A DNA stretch of 64,000 bases, taken from Pseudaeromonas sp041441555. Its GTDB lineage: Bacteria; Pseudomonadota; Gammaproteobacteria; Enterobacterales; Aeromonadaceae. The stretch spans positions 1 to 64,000 of the forward strand of contig JASDSW010000053.1 in assembly GCA_041441555.1 (NCBI GenBank). Direction: 5' to 3'. The position numbers were made by a program, and so were the translations under genes. The notes under the pieces were generated by a model that saw only the letters and a program-made list of their open reading frames with translations, searched no databases and was not told the origin of the DNA. Positions 26,707 through 35,921 of the stretch are shown here, piece by piece (position 1 is the first letter of the stretch; each line of letters opens with the position of its first letter).

Positions 26707-27420
26707 TTAGTCGAAGGTGGCCAATTCAACCGAGGCGGCCGCGAGTGAGGGCGCAGTCCCCCCATCAAGCTCGGCCTGTTTGGCGCGGAAGTAGGCGTCG
26801 ATGCCAGCCAACTCGGCCTGATGCTCCGCGGTGATAAAGGGACGAAACAAAAACAGCACCCGCGGGATCACCTCAAAAACTGTGCTGCGCGTCAGCACGG
26901 TGCCGGGATGCAGGGTGCGCTGATAGGCGACCCAGAAGATCAGCACCTGCTTCATCAGGTGCAACAGATGGTCGAGATCGGCATCATCCTCAACCTTCAA
27001 GATGCCATTGACGCGCAGACCGGCGATATGGCGCTGCATCAGTCCATAGACCGGCTCTTGGATCTTGCGATACCAGTAACTTAGCGATTCGCTGCGCGCC
27101 AGAATGTCGGTGAGGTTGTCGTAAGCAAAGCGGTAGCGCCAGATCACATACAAAACCCGCTCCAGATAGGCGAGGCTGGCTTGTAACGAACCGATCGCCT
27201 CCATGGGTTGCTCATCTTTGAGTGCAAACAGGGTTTCCAACTCCTGGGCATACAGCTCGAAGATCGCCTGGATGATGTCTTCCTTGTTGCGAAAATGGTA
27301 ATACAGATTGCCCGGACTCATTCCCAGGTGAGCCGCGATATGGTTGGTGGTGACATTCTGCTCACCACGCTGGTTAAACAGCTCGATCGCTGCATGAATG
27401 ATCCTGTCTCTTGTCTTCAT
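26707..27420 (-). CDS. TetR/AcrR-family transcriptional regulator
   Basis: A 237-residue regulator with an N-terminal TetR helix-turn-helix (RIIHAAIELFNQRGEQNVTTNHIAAHLGMSPGNLYYHFRNK, residues 5-46, read in parts) and an all-helical ligand-binding C-terminal domain of unknown specificity. AAGGGGAATC precedes the ATG. It lies alone between the LacI-type regulator and hldD and is divergent from hldD. Ligand and targets cannot be read from the sequence. Confidence 0.88.
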   Translation of the reverse strand: MKTRDRIIHAAIELFNQRGEQNVTTNHIAAHLGMSPGNLYYHFRNKEDIIQAIFELYAQELETLFALKDEQPMEAIGSLQASLAYLERVLYVIWRYRFAYDNLTDILARSESLSYWYRKIQEPVYGLMQRHIAGLRVNGILKVEDDADLDHLLHLMKQVLIFWVAYQRTLHPGTVLTRSTVFEVIPRVLFLFRPFITAEHQAELAGIDAYFRAKQAELDGGTAPSLAAASVELATFD

Positions 27421-27637
27421 GATTCCCCTTGCCTGTGAGTAACTACTCTATACCTAGCACACAGCCGGTGATCCTGCCCAAAATTGACCCTACTTTTTGT
27501 ATTGTCGTTTGTGGTTCTTGGTGTTGGGTCTCCGTGCCAGCGGTGACCCAGCAGCAACCTTAGCCGCCAATCGACGAGCATGGTAGACTCAAGCATCGCA
27601 GATTCTCTCTTTCACGGCTCCTGACGAGGAACAACGC

Positions 27638-28591
27638 ATGATCATAGTCACAGGTGGTGCCGGCTTTATCGGCAGCAATCTCATCAAACTGCTCAACCAG
27701 GCCGGTCACAAAAACATAGTGGCCGTTGACGACCTGACCGACGGCACCAAGTTCACCAACCTGGTCGATTTGGACATTGCCGACTACATGGACAAAGACG
27801 AATTCATCGCCCGCGTCGTCTCCGGCGATCCGTTCGAAGAGTGGGATGAGATCGAAGTGGTCTTCCACCAGGGCGCCTGTTCGGCCACCACCGAGTGGAA
27901 CGGCAAGTTTGTGATGGAGGTGAACTATGACTACTCCAAGGAGCTGCTCCATTTTTGCGTCGAACGCGGCATTCCCTTCATCTACGCCTCCTCGGCGGCA
28001 ACCTACGGCGGCCGCAACGACAACTTCATCGAAGAGCGCCGTTTCGAGCAGCCACTGAATGTCTACGGCTACTCCAAGTTCCTGTTCGACGAATATGTCC
28101 GTCGCCTGATGCCGACCACCAACAGCCAGATCGTCGGCCTCAAATACTTCAACGTCTATGGCCCGCGGGAGCAACACAAGGGCAGCATGGCCAGTGTCGC
28201 CTTCCATCTGAACAATCAGATGAAGGATGGCCAGAATCCGAAACTGTTTGAAGGCTGTGACGGCTTTGGCAATGGCGGACAACTGCGCGACTTCGTCTAT
28301 GTCGAGGACGTCTGCAAAGTTAACCTCTGGTTCTGGAAGAATGGCGGCCAATCCGGTATCTATAACTGCGGTACCGGCCGTGCCGAGCCCTTCCTCAGTG
28401 TCGCCGAAGCCGTGGTCAAACACCATGGCCGTGGCCAAGTGGAATTCATTCCATTCCCAGACCATCTGAAGGGGCGTTATCAGAGCTATACCCAAGCCGA
28501 TTTGACCAAGTTGCGCGCCGCCGGCTGCGACGTGCAATTCCGTTCGGTCGCCGAGGGCGTGGCCGAATACATGGCTTGGCTGAATCGCTAA
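27638..28591 (+). CDS. hldD: ADP-L-glycero-D-manno-heptose 6-epimerase
   Basis: HldD (RfaD) epimerises ADP-D-glycero-D-manno-heptose to the L-glycero form used for the inner core of LPS. The 317-residue product is a short-chain dehydrogenase-type epimerase with the nucleotide-binding GGAGFIGSN at the N terminus, the catalytic YGYSK (Tyr/Lys) near 140-145 and the sugar-nucleotide segment KYFNVYGPREQHKGSMASV. GAGGAACAACGC precedes the ATG. It opens the LPS gene block, followed by waaF. Confidence 0.97.
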   Translation: MIIVTGGAGFIGSNLIKLLNQAGHKNIVAVDDLTDGTKFTNLVDLDIADYMDKDEFIARVVSGDPFEEWDEIEVVFHQGACSATTEWNGKFVMEVNYDYSKELLHFCVERGIPFIYASSAATYGGRNDNFIEERRFEQPLNVYGYSKFLFDEYVRRLMPTTNSQIVGLKYFNVYGPREQHKGSMASVAFHLNNQMKDGQNPKLFEGCDGFGNGGQLRDFVYVEDVCKVNLWFWKNGGQSGIYNCGTGRAEPFLSVAEAVVKHHGRGQVEFIPFPDHLKGRYQSYTQADLTKLRAAGCDVQFRSVAEGVAEYMAWLNR

Positions 28592-28698
28592 ATTTGAAAC
28601 ACATCAAATAAAAACCGCTGAGCACCTCCGAGCGAAAGATGAAGGTGCTCGGTACACATCTGTTCAAACGGTTCGAAAAAAATCGATTGGGAACCCTC

Positions 28699-29727
28699 AT
28701 GAAGATATTAGTCATAGGCCCGGCCTGGGTCGGCGACATGGTGATGTCCCAGAGCCTCTACCGGCTACTCAAACAACAGCATCCCGACGCGCTCCTGCAC
28801 GTGATGGCCCCCGGTTGGTGCCTGCCGCTGCTGGAGCGGATGCCCCAGGTCGATCGCGCCATCCGGATGCCGCTGGGCCACGGCGAGTTTCAGCTGCTGG
28901 CCCGCTGGCGCCTGGGGCGCACCCTCAAGGCCGAGGGCTATGACTGGGCGCTGATCCTGCCCAACTCGCTCAAATCAGCTCTAGTCCCCCTGTTTGCCGG
29001 TGTTCCACGGCGCACCGGCTGGAAGGGCGAGAGCCGCTACGGCTTGCTCAACGATCTGCGCAGCAACAAGCAGGATTTTCCAATGATGGTGCAGCGCTAC
29101 ATGGCGCTGGCCTTTGCCAAGCCGCAGATGAGAAGTGCCAGCGACCTGCCCGCCATTCCCCATCCGGCACTGCGCATCGATGCGCAACAGCAGGCGACCG
29201 CCCGCAGCCGCCTCGGTCTGCAGAGTCCGGCGCCGGTGCTCGGCCTGTGTCCCGGCGCCGAATTTGGCCCGGCCAAACGCTGGCCCGAGGCTCACTATGC
29301 CAATATTGCCGAACGTTGGTGTGCGCAGGGGGGGCAGGTCTGGATCTTTGGCTCCGGCAAGGATCGCGAGGTGGCGACCAGCATCCTCAATCACCTTTCT
29401 CCGACGGCGCAGGGACAGTGCCAGTTGCTGACCGGAGAGACCTCGCTGACCGAGGCCATCGATCTGCTCGCCGCCTGTGCCGCCGTGGTCTGCAACGACT
29501 CCGGACTGATGCACATCACGGCGGCGGTCGGAACCCCATTGGTCGCCGTCTACGGTTCGACCTCGACCATCTACACCCCGCCGCTGAGTGAGCAGGTGAA
29601 GACGGTGCATACCGACATCGACTGCCGTCCCTGTTTCAAACGAGAATGCCCACTCGGTCACCTCAACTGTTTGAAACAGCTGGATCCGGATCGGGTCTGG
29701 CAGGCACTGCAGCAGTTGTTGGCCTGA
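28699..29727 (+). CDS. waaF: ADP-heptose:LPS heptosyltransferase II
   Basis: GT9-family enzyme that adds the second heptose to the LPS inner core at the cytoplasmic face. The 342-residue product (E. coli 348) begins MKILVIGPAWVGDMVMSQSL, has the ADP-heptose site around LCPGAEFGPAKRWP and CNDSGLMHI, and ends with the cysteine-containing IDCRPCFKRECPLGHLNCL segment typical of WaaF. The start was set by alignment; upstream, an 8-bp inverted repeat (28620-28627 with 28643-28650) lies in the hldD-waaF gap. The next gene is convergent. Confidence 0.95.
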   Translation: MKILVIGPAWVGDMVMSQSLYRLLKQQHPDALLHVMAPGWCLPLLERMPQVDRAIRMPLGHGEFQLLARWRLGRTLKAEGYDWALILPNSLKSALVPLFAGVPRRTGWKGESRYGLLNDLRSNKQDFPMMVQRYMALAFAKPQMRSASDLPAIPHPALRIDAQQQATARSRLGLQSPAPVLGLCPGAEFGPAKRWPEAHYANIAERWCAQGGQVWIFGSGKDREVATSILNHLSPTAQGQCQLLTGETSLTEAIDLLAACAAVVCNDSGLMHITAAVGTPLVAVYGSTSTIYTPPLSEQVKTVHTDIDCRPCFKRECPLGHLNCLKQLDPDRVWQALQQLLA

Positions 29728-29740
29728 GCCATCGCCCTCG

Positions 29741-29757
29741 GGCGGGCTCAGCCCGCC
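29741..29757. terminator. Hairpin at the waaF/PIG-L convergence
   Basis: A 7-bp GC stem (29741-29747 with 29751-29757, TCA loop) spans the end of the PIG-L gene and follows waaF by 13 nt. There is no T-run; weak terminator at best. Confidence 0.4.
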
Positions 29758-31058
29758 TGGGTGCCGACGACACCCTCAGCGGCGCCACCGCTCACCGAGG
29801 AGCCATAGCCCATCCCCTCGCACAACGCCTCGGCGCTGACCACGGCAAACACCTCATGGGCCTTGATGGCGGTCTGAAAATAGGGGTGGGCGCCATAGTA
29901 ACGGTAAGGCCATCGCCGCCAGAGTTGCCCCCACCAGCGTTTGATACGCCGCTCTAGACGAAGCTGGTGCCGGAGATCATGCATGGTATCCAGGGCCACC
30001 AGCTTCTCCTGTTGCACCGCCGGGGTCAGGAACTCACTGTGCACCCGCCAGGGGCCGAGGATCGAGTGACTCATCTGGGCTGGCGGCAGAGTCGTACCGG
30101 CATGCTCCGGACCAAATGGGAAACCCTTCACCCCCTGGAGGTGGTTGGCATACAGCAGCACCTGCGAGGGTCTGTGCTCCACTCGGGCCAAGGCGGCGGC
30201 GACCGCCTGAGTGGTGGCCCGGTGATCAGGGTGCGGATCCAGCTCGGGATGGGTCACCACCAGGGTAGAGGGGCGGATGTGGGTGATCAGCGTTGCCAGA
30301 TCGGCGATCAGATCCGCGCCTCGATTCTGCGCTACGCCATCGCTGGGCAGCGCCAAGCGATTGAAGCACCGGAACCGAGAGGGGGCTGCCTGCATCCCCG
30401 AGGGAGCCGGGATCGGCGTCTCAGGCTCGGCCATCATGGCTTGGAGTGTCATGTTGGAGTAGCCGAGCATCACCAGGCGCTCGGGCGGCACCCCGGCCAA
30501 CCGGGGGGTGGTGGCACTGTTCCACGCCCGAATAAGTCCCTTGCGTTCTGCCGCCTGAGTCAGGCTTCGATCCAGACCCGGAACGTACTGCCGTTGCAGG
30601 CTCTGCAACTGCTCACCAGCCGACACGGTGACAATCCAGCACTGCGATGCATGGTGCCGATACAACCCATAGGCGGCCAGCTCGGCATCGTCGGCATGCG
30701 GCGCCACGATGAGCAGCGGTCCCTCGGCCAGCGGCAAGGGAGCAAACTGCAGGAGCGTCATCGTGGGCTCCAGCTGACAATCCAGCGCCCGCAGCCGCAC
30801 GCTCGTCCCAGGGCGCACCACACCACTGAGATTCAAAAACCGCAGGCCACTGCTCTGCGCCTCGAAAAATTGCCGGAGCGGCTCGCCATCCTGAGGGCAA
30901 ATTTCGATGCATGGCTGTCGGCCGGTGGCCCGATAGCGCACCTGCAACAGCAGATCGTCCGTCAGCACCGCGGGCAGGCGCAGGGAACCATCGGCCTGCC
31001 AGAGCAGCTCAGTCTCGCTCAGGGGTTGCAACGGGTAACGATCGTCGCGGTGGCGCAT
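29748..31058 (-). CDS. PIG-L-family deacetylase in LPS cluster
   Basis: A 436-residue protein with the zinc-binding LmbE/PIG-L motifs: APHADDAE at about 119-126 (the HPDDE motif with Ala for Pro) and HPELDPHPDHRAT near 270. Family members remove N-acetyl groups from sugar substrates such as GlcNAc-inositol or lipid-linked sugars. An extra N-terminal beta-rich region of about 110 residues precedes the catalytic domain. It is preceded by AAGGAGATTAG lying in the end of the upstream glycosyltransferase gene, so the two are translationally linked; a role in deacetylating a core or O-antigen sugar is the natural guess. Confidence 0.85.
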   Translation of the reverse strand: MRHRDDRYPLQPLSETELLWQADGSLRLPAVLTDDLLLQVRYRATGRQPCIEICPQDGEPLRQFFEAQSSGLRFLNLSGVVRPGTSVRLRALDCQLEPTMTLLQFAPLPLAEGPLLIVAPHADDAELAAYGLYRHHASQCWIVTVSAGEQLQSLQRQYVPGLDRSLTQAAERKGLIRAWNSATTPRLAGVPPERLVMLGYSNMTLQAMMAEPETPIPAPSGMQAAPSRFRCFNRLALPSDGVAQNRGADLIADLATLITHIRPSTLVVTHPELDPHPDHRATTQAVAAALARVEHRPSQVLLYANHLQGVKGFPFGPEHAGTTLPPAQMSHSILGPWRVHSEFLTPAVQQEKLVALDTMHDLRHQLRLERRIKRWWGQLWRRWPYRYYGAHPYFQTAIKAHEVFAVVSAEALCEGMGYGSSVSGGAAEGVVGTQAG

Positions 31059-31059
31059 T

Positions 31060-32262
31060 CTAATCTCCTTTCGGCCTGCACTCGGTCATCGACAGGCTCA
31101 GCACTTGCGGCACAATCCGCGAGGCATCGAATCGATCGGCCCACTCGGCCTGCACCGGGACTGGTTGGCGGATCGCCTCCTGCAGCTTGGTCGCCAGTCC
31201 TGCCACGCTGTTTTCGGCCAGCAGGCGGGTCTGTTCCCCGATCATCACCTCGCGGATCCCGCCCGGCACATCGGTGGCCACCACCTGGGTGCCGCAGGCC
31301 AAGGATTCAATCAGTACCAAACCCAGCCCCTCCTGACGCGAGGAGAGAACCAGTGCCGAGGCGCGGGCCATATAGGCGTAGGGGTTGGTTTTCAGCCCCA
31401 AGAACAGCACCCGCTCGGCGATCCCCAACTGGTTGGCCAACTGGCGCAGACGCCCCTCTTCCGACCCCTGGCCGATGATGACCAGTGGCAGGGTCAGCCC
31501 GGACGCCGCATAGGCCTCCAGCAACAGCGGCTGATTCTTGACCGCCGAGAGCCGGGCGACATGCAGCAAGAAGGGGCCGGATGGCAGGTCGGTGACCGGT
31601 TCGCGGGAGAGCTCGCGGATCTCCGCGATGGGAAGCGCGTTATGGATGACTACGTGACGGGCCATCTGCACCCCGAAGCGTTGCAACTGCTCCTGGAGCA
31701 CCTCACCGATCCCTGCCGAGACGGTGACGACCTGTTTGTCCTGATAGAGCAGCCGGTAGAACCAGCCCGCCCAACGATGGCGCGCCAAGGTGGCAGGCGG
31801 CCCCTCCACCACTTGCCAGCACCGTGGATGATGAAAGCGCCACAGCGTCTCAAAGACGCCCTGTCCACGCAGCAACAGCAAGTCCAGAGTCCCATGCTGG
31901 GCCTCGAATGCCTCGACGAAGCGCTGCATTTCGCCCCCGCTCAACCAACCACGCCAGACGAAACCAGAGCCCGGGATCAGATAGCGCAGCAACAGACGGC
32001 CGGCCAGATCCAGCAACCAGCCCAGCGGACGGCGTCGAGCCTGTTTTTCGAGATCGAATCGGTGCAGCTGCAGCCCGGCGGGCAACGGCAGCTGGCTGTG
32101 CCCCTTGAGCAGCAGCAGATGCACCTCATGGCCGGCCGCCAACAGTCCCTGCGCCAGATTGAGGGTGGCCTTTTCAATCCCCCCGGTGTAAAGGCGGCGC
32201 ACGACCAGGAGTATCCGTTGCCGAGGCGCGGCACTGCGCGTTGCCGGAGCTGAATGACTCAT
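31060..32262 (-). CDS. Family 4 glycosyltransferase (LPS core/O-antigen)
   Basis: A 400-residue GT-B glycosyltransferase. The N-terminal domain has a GGIEKATLNLA motif typical of GT4 acceptor-side loops; the C-terminal domain has VARLSAVKNQ, GLKTNPY and the EGLGLVLIE (E-x7-E) donor-binding motif. Donor and linkage cannot be read. It lies in a minus-strand operon after the WaaL-like ligase (4-nt gap) and before the PIG-L deacetylase (1-nt gap), so all three probably build or modify one surface glycan. Confidence 0.9.
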   Translation of the reverse strand: MSHSAPATRSAAPRQRILLVVRRLYTGGIEKATLNLAQGLLAAGHEVHLLLLKGHSQLPLPAGLQLHRFDLEKQARRRPLGWLLDLAGRLLLRYLIPGSGFVWRGWLSGGEMQRFVEAFEAQHGTLDLLLLRGQGVFETLWRFHHPRCWQVVEGPPATLARHRWAGWFYRLLYQDKQVVTVSAGIGEVLQEQLQRFGVQMARHVVIHNALPIAEIRELSREPVTDLPSGPFLLHVARLSAVKNQPLLLEAYAASGLTLPLVIIGQGSEEGRLRQLANQLGIAERVLFLGLKTNPYAYMARASALVLSSRQEGLGLVLIESLACGTQVVATDVPGGIREVMIGEQTRLLAENSVAGLATKLQEAIRQPVPVQAEWADRFDASRIVPQVLSLSMTECRPKGD

Positions 32263-32266
32263 GAGA

Positions 32267-33640
32267 TCAGCCCGCCGCCGTCACGGCCGCCGACGCGCGC
32301 ACTGGCTCGCCGGAGGCGTGCCCCGCGGAGCCATTGAGCACTCGGGTCAGCAGCCCACCGGCCACCAGGCCAAAGGTGAAGACGCCGGAGTTGAACGAGA
32401 GATAGGATTCGAAGTTGTTGATAAACAACCAGTAGATGAAAAATCCGAGCGCAAACAGCGCCCACTCATCCTCAAGGATGCCCGCCCGCCAGGCGCGATA
32501 AACCGCCTGAGCCAGATAGGCAAAAAAGCAGAGCAGGAAGAGGGAACCGGCCAGCCCGTAGGAGAGCTGGGTTTCCAAAAAGTAGTTATGTAGGTGGCCA
32601 TATTCCCGCTTGACCTCATCCGGCAGGGTGGTCGATTGCCGGATCACCTCGCTACGGGCCTTGTTGCCCCAGCCGAGCAGCGGCCGCTCCTGGATCCGCT
32701 CCAGCGCCACCAGCCAGGTTTGAACCCGAATGCCGATGCTGCTGTAGGGCACCTCGTGCCAGCGCCCCTGCAGGATCAACTGCGAGGTCTGCGCCTCGGA
32801 CTGCATCCGCACCTTCACCACCTCCACCACCTTGCCGACCAGGGGCAGCAGCAGGAGTAAAAGGATGCCGGCGGCAACCACGATTTTTTTCGACAGGCGA
32901 CCGCGCCACCACTTCACGCCGGCCACGGTCAGCGCCAGCACGACAAGACTCAGTAACAGACCCAGCACGATGGCCCGGGTCTGGGTGACGTAAATCATCA
33001 ACAGCGAGATCAGCAGGGCCAGGGTCCAGGGTACCAGGCGCCAGAGGCGTAGCCCCTGTGTGGTCAACAGCCAATGCTTCGCCAGCAGGGTGAGCATCAG
33101 CAAGGCGACGCCGAAGTACATGGCCGTGTGCTGGGCGTTCCGGATATCGAAGTCGACCCGGGCGCCTGCCAGTGCCCCACGCCAATAGGCCAATCCTCCC
33201 GGGTAGGTCACTACCACCAAGACCAGCCCCAACATGAATAATCCCCAGCAGACCAGCACATTGCGGCGCTGACCGGCCATCAGCACGGCCAGCGGCAGGA
33301 ACAAAAACAGCTTGCCCAGACGATCCAGCGTCGGCGCGTGCGAGCTCCATTCGGGGTGGGTCAGCATGGCCGATCCCCAGACTGCCAGCTGCAGCAGCAT
33401 GCACACCCCGAGCAAGACGCACCAGCGCGAACTCCGGAGTCCAGGCGATGCCAAGAAGAGGATAACTCCCGATAACAGGGCCACCCCCTCCGCCACCCGG
33501 ACCACGGATGGGCACCAGACCTTGCACAGGGCATATAGCATCAAGGCCAAACCACCACAGAGGTATAGCCAGTACCAGTTCGGTTTGATGGCATGCCGAG
33601 AGATGGGCCACAGCGGGGCCAAGCGAGCAACTGCAAACAT
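32267..33640 (-). CDS. waaL: O-antigen ligase / Wzy-C-family protein (WaaL-like)
   Basis: A 457-residue inner-membrane protein with about eleven or twelve helices and the large periplasmic loop of the Wzy_C/O-antigen ligase family. That loop holds IGIRVQTWLVALERIQERPLLGWG (arginines and RPLLGWG) and GHLHNYFLE, whose histidine pair (349, 351) matches the essential histidine of WaaL. Such enzymes transfer undecaprenyl-linked O-antigen to lipid A-core. A polymerase (Wzy) or protein ligase role cannot be excluded by sequence alone; the position amid core LPS genes favours ligase. Confidence 0.8.
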   Translation of the reverse strand: MFAVARLAPLWPISRHAIKPNWYWLYLCGGLALMLYALCKVWCPSVVRVAEGVALLSGVILFLASPGLRSSRWCVLLGVCMLLQLAVWGSAMLTHPEWSSHAPTLDRLGKLFLFLPLAVLMAGQRRNVLVCWGLFMLGLVLVVVTYPGGLAYWRGALAGARVDFDIRNAQHTAMYFGVALLMLTLLAKHWLLTTQGLRLWRLVPWTLALLISLLMIYVTQTRAIVLGLLLSLVVLALTVAGVKWWRGRLSKKIVVAAGILLLLLLPLVGKVVEVVKVRMQSEAQTSQLILQGRWHEVPYSSIGIRVQTWLVALERIQERPLLGWGNKARSEVIRQSTTLPDEVKREYGHLHNYFLETQLSYGLAGSLFLLCFFAYLAQAVYRAWRAGILEDEWALFALGFFIYWLFINNFESYLSFNSGVFTFGLVAGGLLTRVLNGSAGHASGEPVRASAAVTAAG

Positions 33641-33752
33641 AGCTCTTGTTAATCCTTTATCTTTATCCCGACCCGTCCCTCAGGAACCGAGTCACCTGCG
33701 GCATACCCTTATGTTCCATTCTGTCCTCTTTAAAGCAGTAATTAACTTGCTC

Positions 33753-35624
33753 TCAAGGCAAATGGGTACCAAAATCGGCCGTCTTCCCAGCAAACAATAG
33801 ATCCTGGCTGTATCGAGTAAACGCCTGAGCATCAGCCTGAATATTCCGATCCGCCTGATCACACACATGTGGCTGAGTGCTCGATTGGCCAAAAGGCCTG
33901 CGGAAGCAGTGAATCGCATCCGGCTGCTGGAGTGAAATCTCAACCAAACGCTCGCCTTGTACCCAGCCCATAGTCCCCTCGGTAAAGTAATCACCTTCTA
34001 ATTGAGTTGCTGACTGTAATGCCTGACCAGAGAACCATGGCACCCGCCCGCCCAAGGCCTGCATCACAGTCGGAGCAACATCCCGCTGAGAGCCGATGCC
34101 ACGTAAATGTTGTTTAGGCACAGAACCATCGCTGGCAAACATAGCAAACGGAACCAGATATTGAGCTAATCCAGGCTCAGAAATTGCCCGTGTATGATCA
34201 GCGACAAGAACAAATAACGTCGGTGGAATATCAGCCTTCTGCCACTGTCGAATGAAATTCCCCAACGCCTTATCGGCATAGCTCAACAAACTTAAACGTT
34301 TCTGATCGGCAGTCTGCTGTCCAAAGGTCCAAGCCTCCCCTGGAGGCAGCATCAAATCATGCGTGGTTGTGGTGTTAACGATGAAGAAAAATGGTTGTTT
34401 TTCCTCTCTTGCTGCCGCAAGCACAAAGTCATAGAGATCGGGATCTTGGTAGCCCCACTTATTCTGCGGTAACTTGGCCGATAAAAAATCCAGCTTGCCA
34501 TAGGAATTCTCAGCCCCAAGAAACTGGCTGAAGGGGCCAACCATATCCGTATGAGAGCCTTGAAACATCGCAACATGCCACCCTGCATTTCGCAACAGAC
34601 GAGGCAAGCATTGGTAGTCATACCCCTCCAAGTTGGTTTGCGGTACGCCTGCCCCTAGCGGATTCTGTGCCGAACAGAGAGTAGAGAACATTCCTTCATG
34701 TGTTCGACGCCCTCCGGCCAATAATCCATCTGTCGTCAAACTCTGCTGTCGCAGGGCATCAAATTCGGGCGTAGTTTCAAGTGCCTGAGGATTGAAGCTA
34801 TGCATCTGTACGGCCGGCCAACTCTCGAGCATCACCAACACAACATTCATCTTTCGCATCGGAGGTTGATAGCGACCTTGGTGCCCAGACAGACGAGAGA
34901 TCAGCGCCCTTTTTTCGACAGTTCGATCAGTTATTGCTGATACAGGTAGAGCGTAAGGCTTGAGTCGATTGCTCTTCAGCACACCAAACAGTGTCGAATA
35001 AGCGCCATTCAGCGCCAATTTAGCTTGCTGCACATCGCCAATCGCATGAACAAAATCGGGCGACATCGGGGTATTGGCAAAGGAACCCCGGAAGGCAAAG
35101 ACGCCGACGAATACCCAAATGAAGAGTGGCAACTCAAGCGCACGCCAATGGCGATGCCTCATGGTCCATCGCCACTGATACAACCCCGCGGCAAGTAGGC
35201 TCACCGACAGGCCAACCATGACCAGTAAACCGCCATACTCGCCCCAAGCCGTCTTGGCTAGAGAGCCCAGCTGAGGAAGTAACTCTCGAACCTCATAACC
35301 AACATGACGGCCAGCGGAATCAAAATACATAATGTCCGCAGCCTGAGCGCACAAAAGCACAAGAACCGGAGGGAACAACCAAAAGAAGCCATACTCCTGA
35401 CGTTTGGAAATGCGGATCCAGACATACAAAAGCAAGACCGAAGGAAGCATCAGCGCAGCGGAAACCGCAAGATCGAACCGATACCCCCACAACAGCGCAT
35501 ATGACTTCTCACCCAGAGACAAAGAGGCAAACTGTTCAGAGAAAAAGTACGCGAATACAACACGCATTAAGAGCCCAAGCAGGGTCAACCACAAAGAACC
35601 CATGAATATGACACGAGCAAACAT
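33753..35624 (-). CDS. Membrane sulfatase-fold transferase (LTA synthase/phosphoethanolamine-type)
   Basis: A 623-residue protein with five N-terminal membrane helices (to about residue 180) and a periplasmic sulfatase/alkaline-phosphatase-fold domain: metal ligand E267 in VMLESWP, probable nucleophile T308 in GGRRTHEGMFS, and ADHTRAI near 480. This matches the LtaS/MdoB-like group that moves phosphoglycerol or phosphoethanolamine onto surface glycans. Its DNA is much AT-richer than its neighbours (the 60 bases at 34381-34440 have 25 G/C; those at 36301-36360 have 40), a sign of recent transfer. Substrate not assignable. Confidence 0.85.
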   Translation of the reverse strand: MFARVIFMGSLWLTLLGLLMRVVFAYFFSEQFASLSLGEKSYALLWGYRFDLAVSAALMLPSVLLLYVWIRISKRQEYGFFWLFPPVLVLLCAQAADIMYFDSAGRHVGYEVRELLPQLGSLAKTAWGEYGGLLVMVGLSVSLLAAGLYQWRWTMRHRHWRALELPLFIWVFVGVFAFRGSFANTPMSPDFVHAIGDVQQAKLALNGAYSTLFGVLKSNRLKPYALPVSAITDRTVEKRALISRLSGHQGRYQPPMRKMNVVLVMLESWPAVQMHSFNPQALETTPEFDALRQQSLTTDGLLAGGRRTHEGMFSTLCSAQNPLGAGVPQTNLEGYDYQCLPRLLRNAGWHVAMFQGSHTDMVGPFSQFLGAENSYGKLDFLSAKLPQNKWGYQDPDLYDFVLAAAREEKQPFFFIVNTTTTHDLMLPPGEAWTFGQQTADQKRLSLLSYADKALGNFIRQWQKADIPPTLFVLVADHTRAISEPGLAQYLVPFAMFASDGSVPKQHLRGIGSQRDVAPTVMQALGGRVPWFSGQALQSATQLEGDYFTEGTMGWVQGERLVEISLQQPDAIHCFRRPFGQSSTQPHVCDQADRNIQADAQAFTRYSQDLLFAGKTADFGTHLP

Positions 35625-35921
35625 CAGGCGGAGATTCCAGAGTAATTAGAAGAACTTTTGGCGTGGCTCATCATATATGATCCGCTTTTGGGCACCAACA
35701 ATAACCGAGTTGACTAAAGGGAATTTAGATTGACTACATTCGTGGATTCAAGCCGAAATTCAATACCATCTCCATGCGAACCATACGCCCCTCCTGTTCG
35801 TGTTGATCGCTTAACAGAGCATGAAGCTCCGCCCACACACCATCTAGCCTCAACACAGTAGACCTTGACCGGCCTTTTATCCGATACTTCCGCCCACCTT
35901 GTCGTCGACTCCGGATGCGCC
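35625..35921. other. AT-rich divergent gap before waaA
   Basis: 297 bp between the sulfatase-fold gene and waaA with no credible gene. The left half shares the AT-rich composition of the sulfatase gene, and the composition shifts back toward the GC-rich background by about 35.86 kb, so one edge of the foreign segment may lie here. No transposase remnant or clear repeat was seen, and no ops/JUMPstart element was recognised. Confidence 0.5.
35670..35698 (-). promoter_or_regulatory. Putative promoter of the sulfatase-fold gene
   Basis: On the minus strand TTGGTG (35693-35698) and TATGAT (35670-35675) are spaced 17 bp, about 45 nt upstream of the start codon at 35624. Confidence 0.4.

Noticed and set aside
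29967..31478. A 503-codon plus-strand frame opposite the PIG-L and GT4 genes
   Set aside because: It crosses two coding genes in antisense and has no domain; the minus strand carries clear motifs.
35625..35921. ops/JUMPstart element for RfaH control of the LPS genes
   Set aside because: No GGCGGTAGC-type core was found in the upstream gap.
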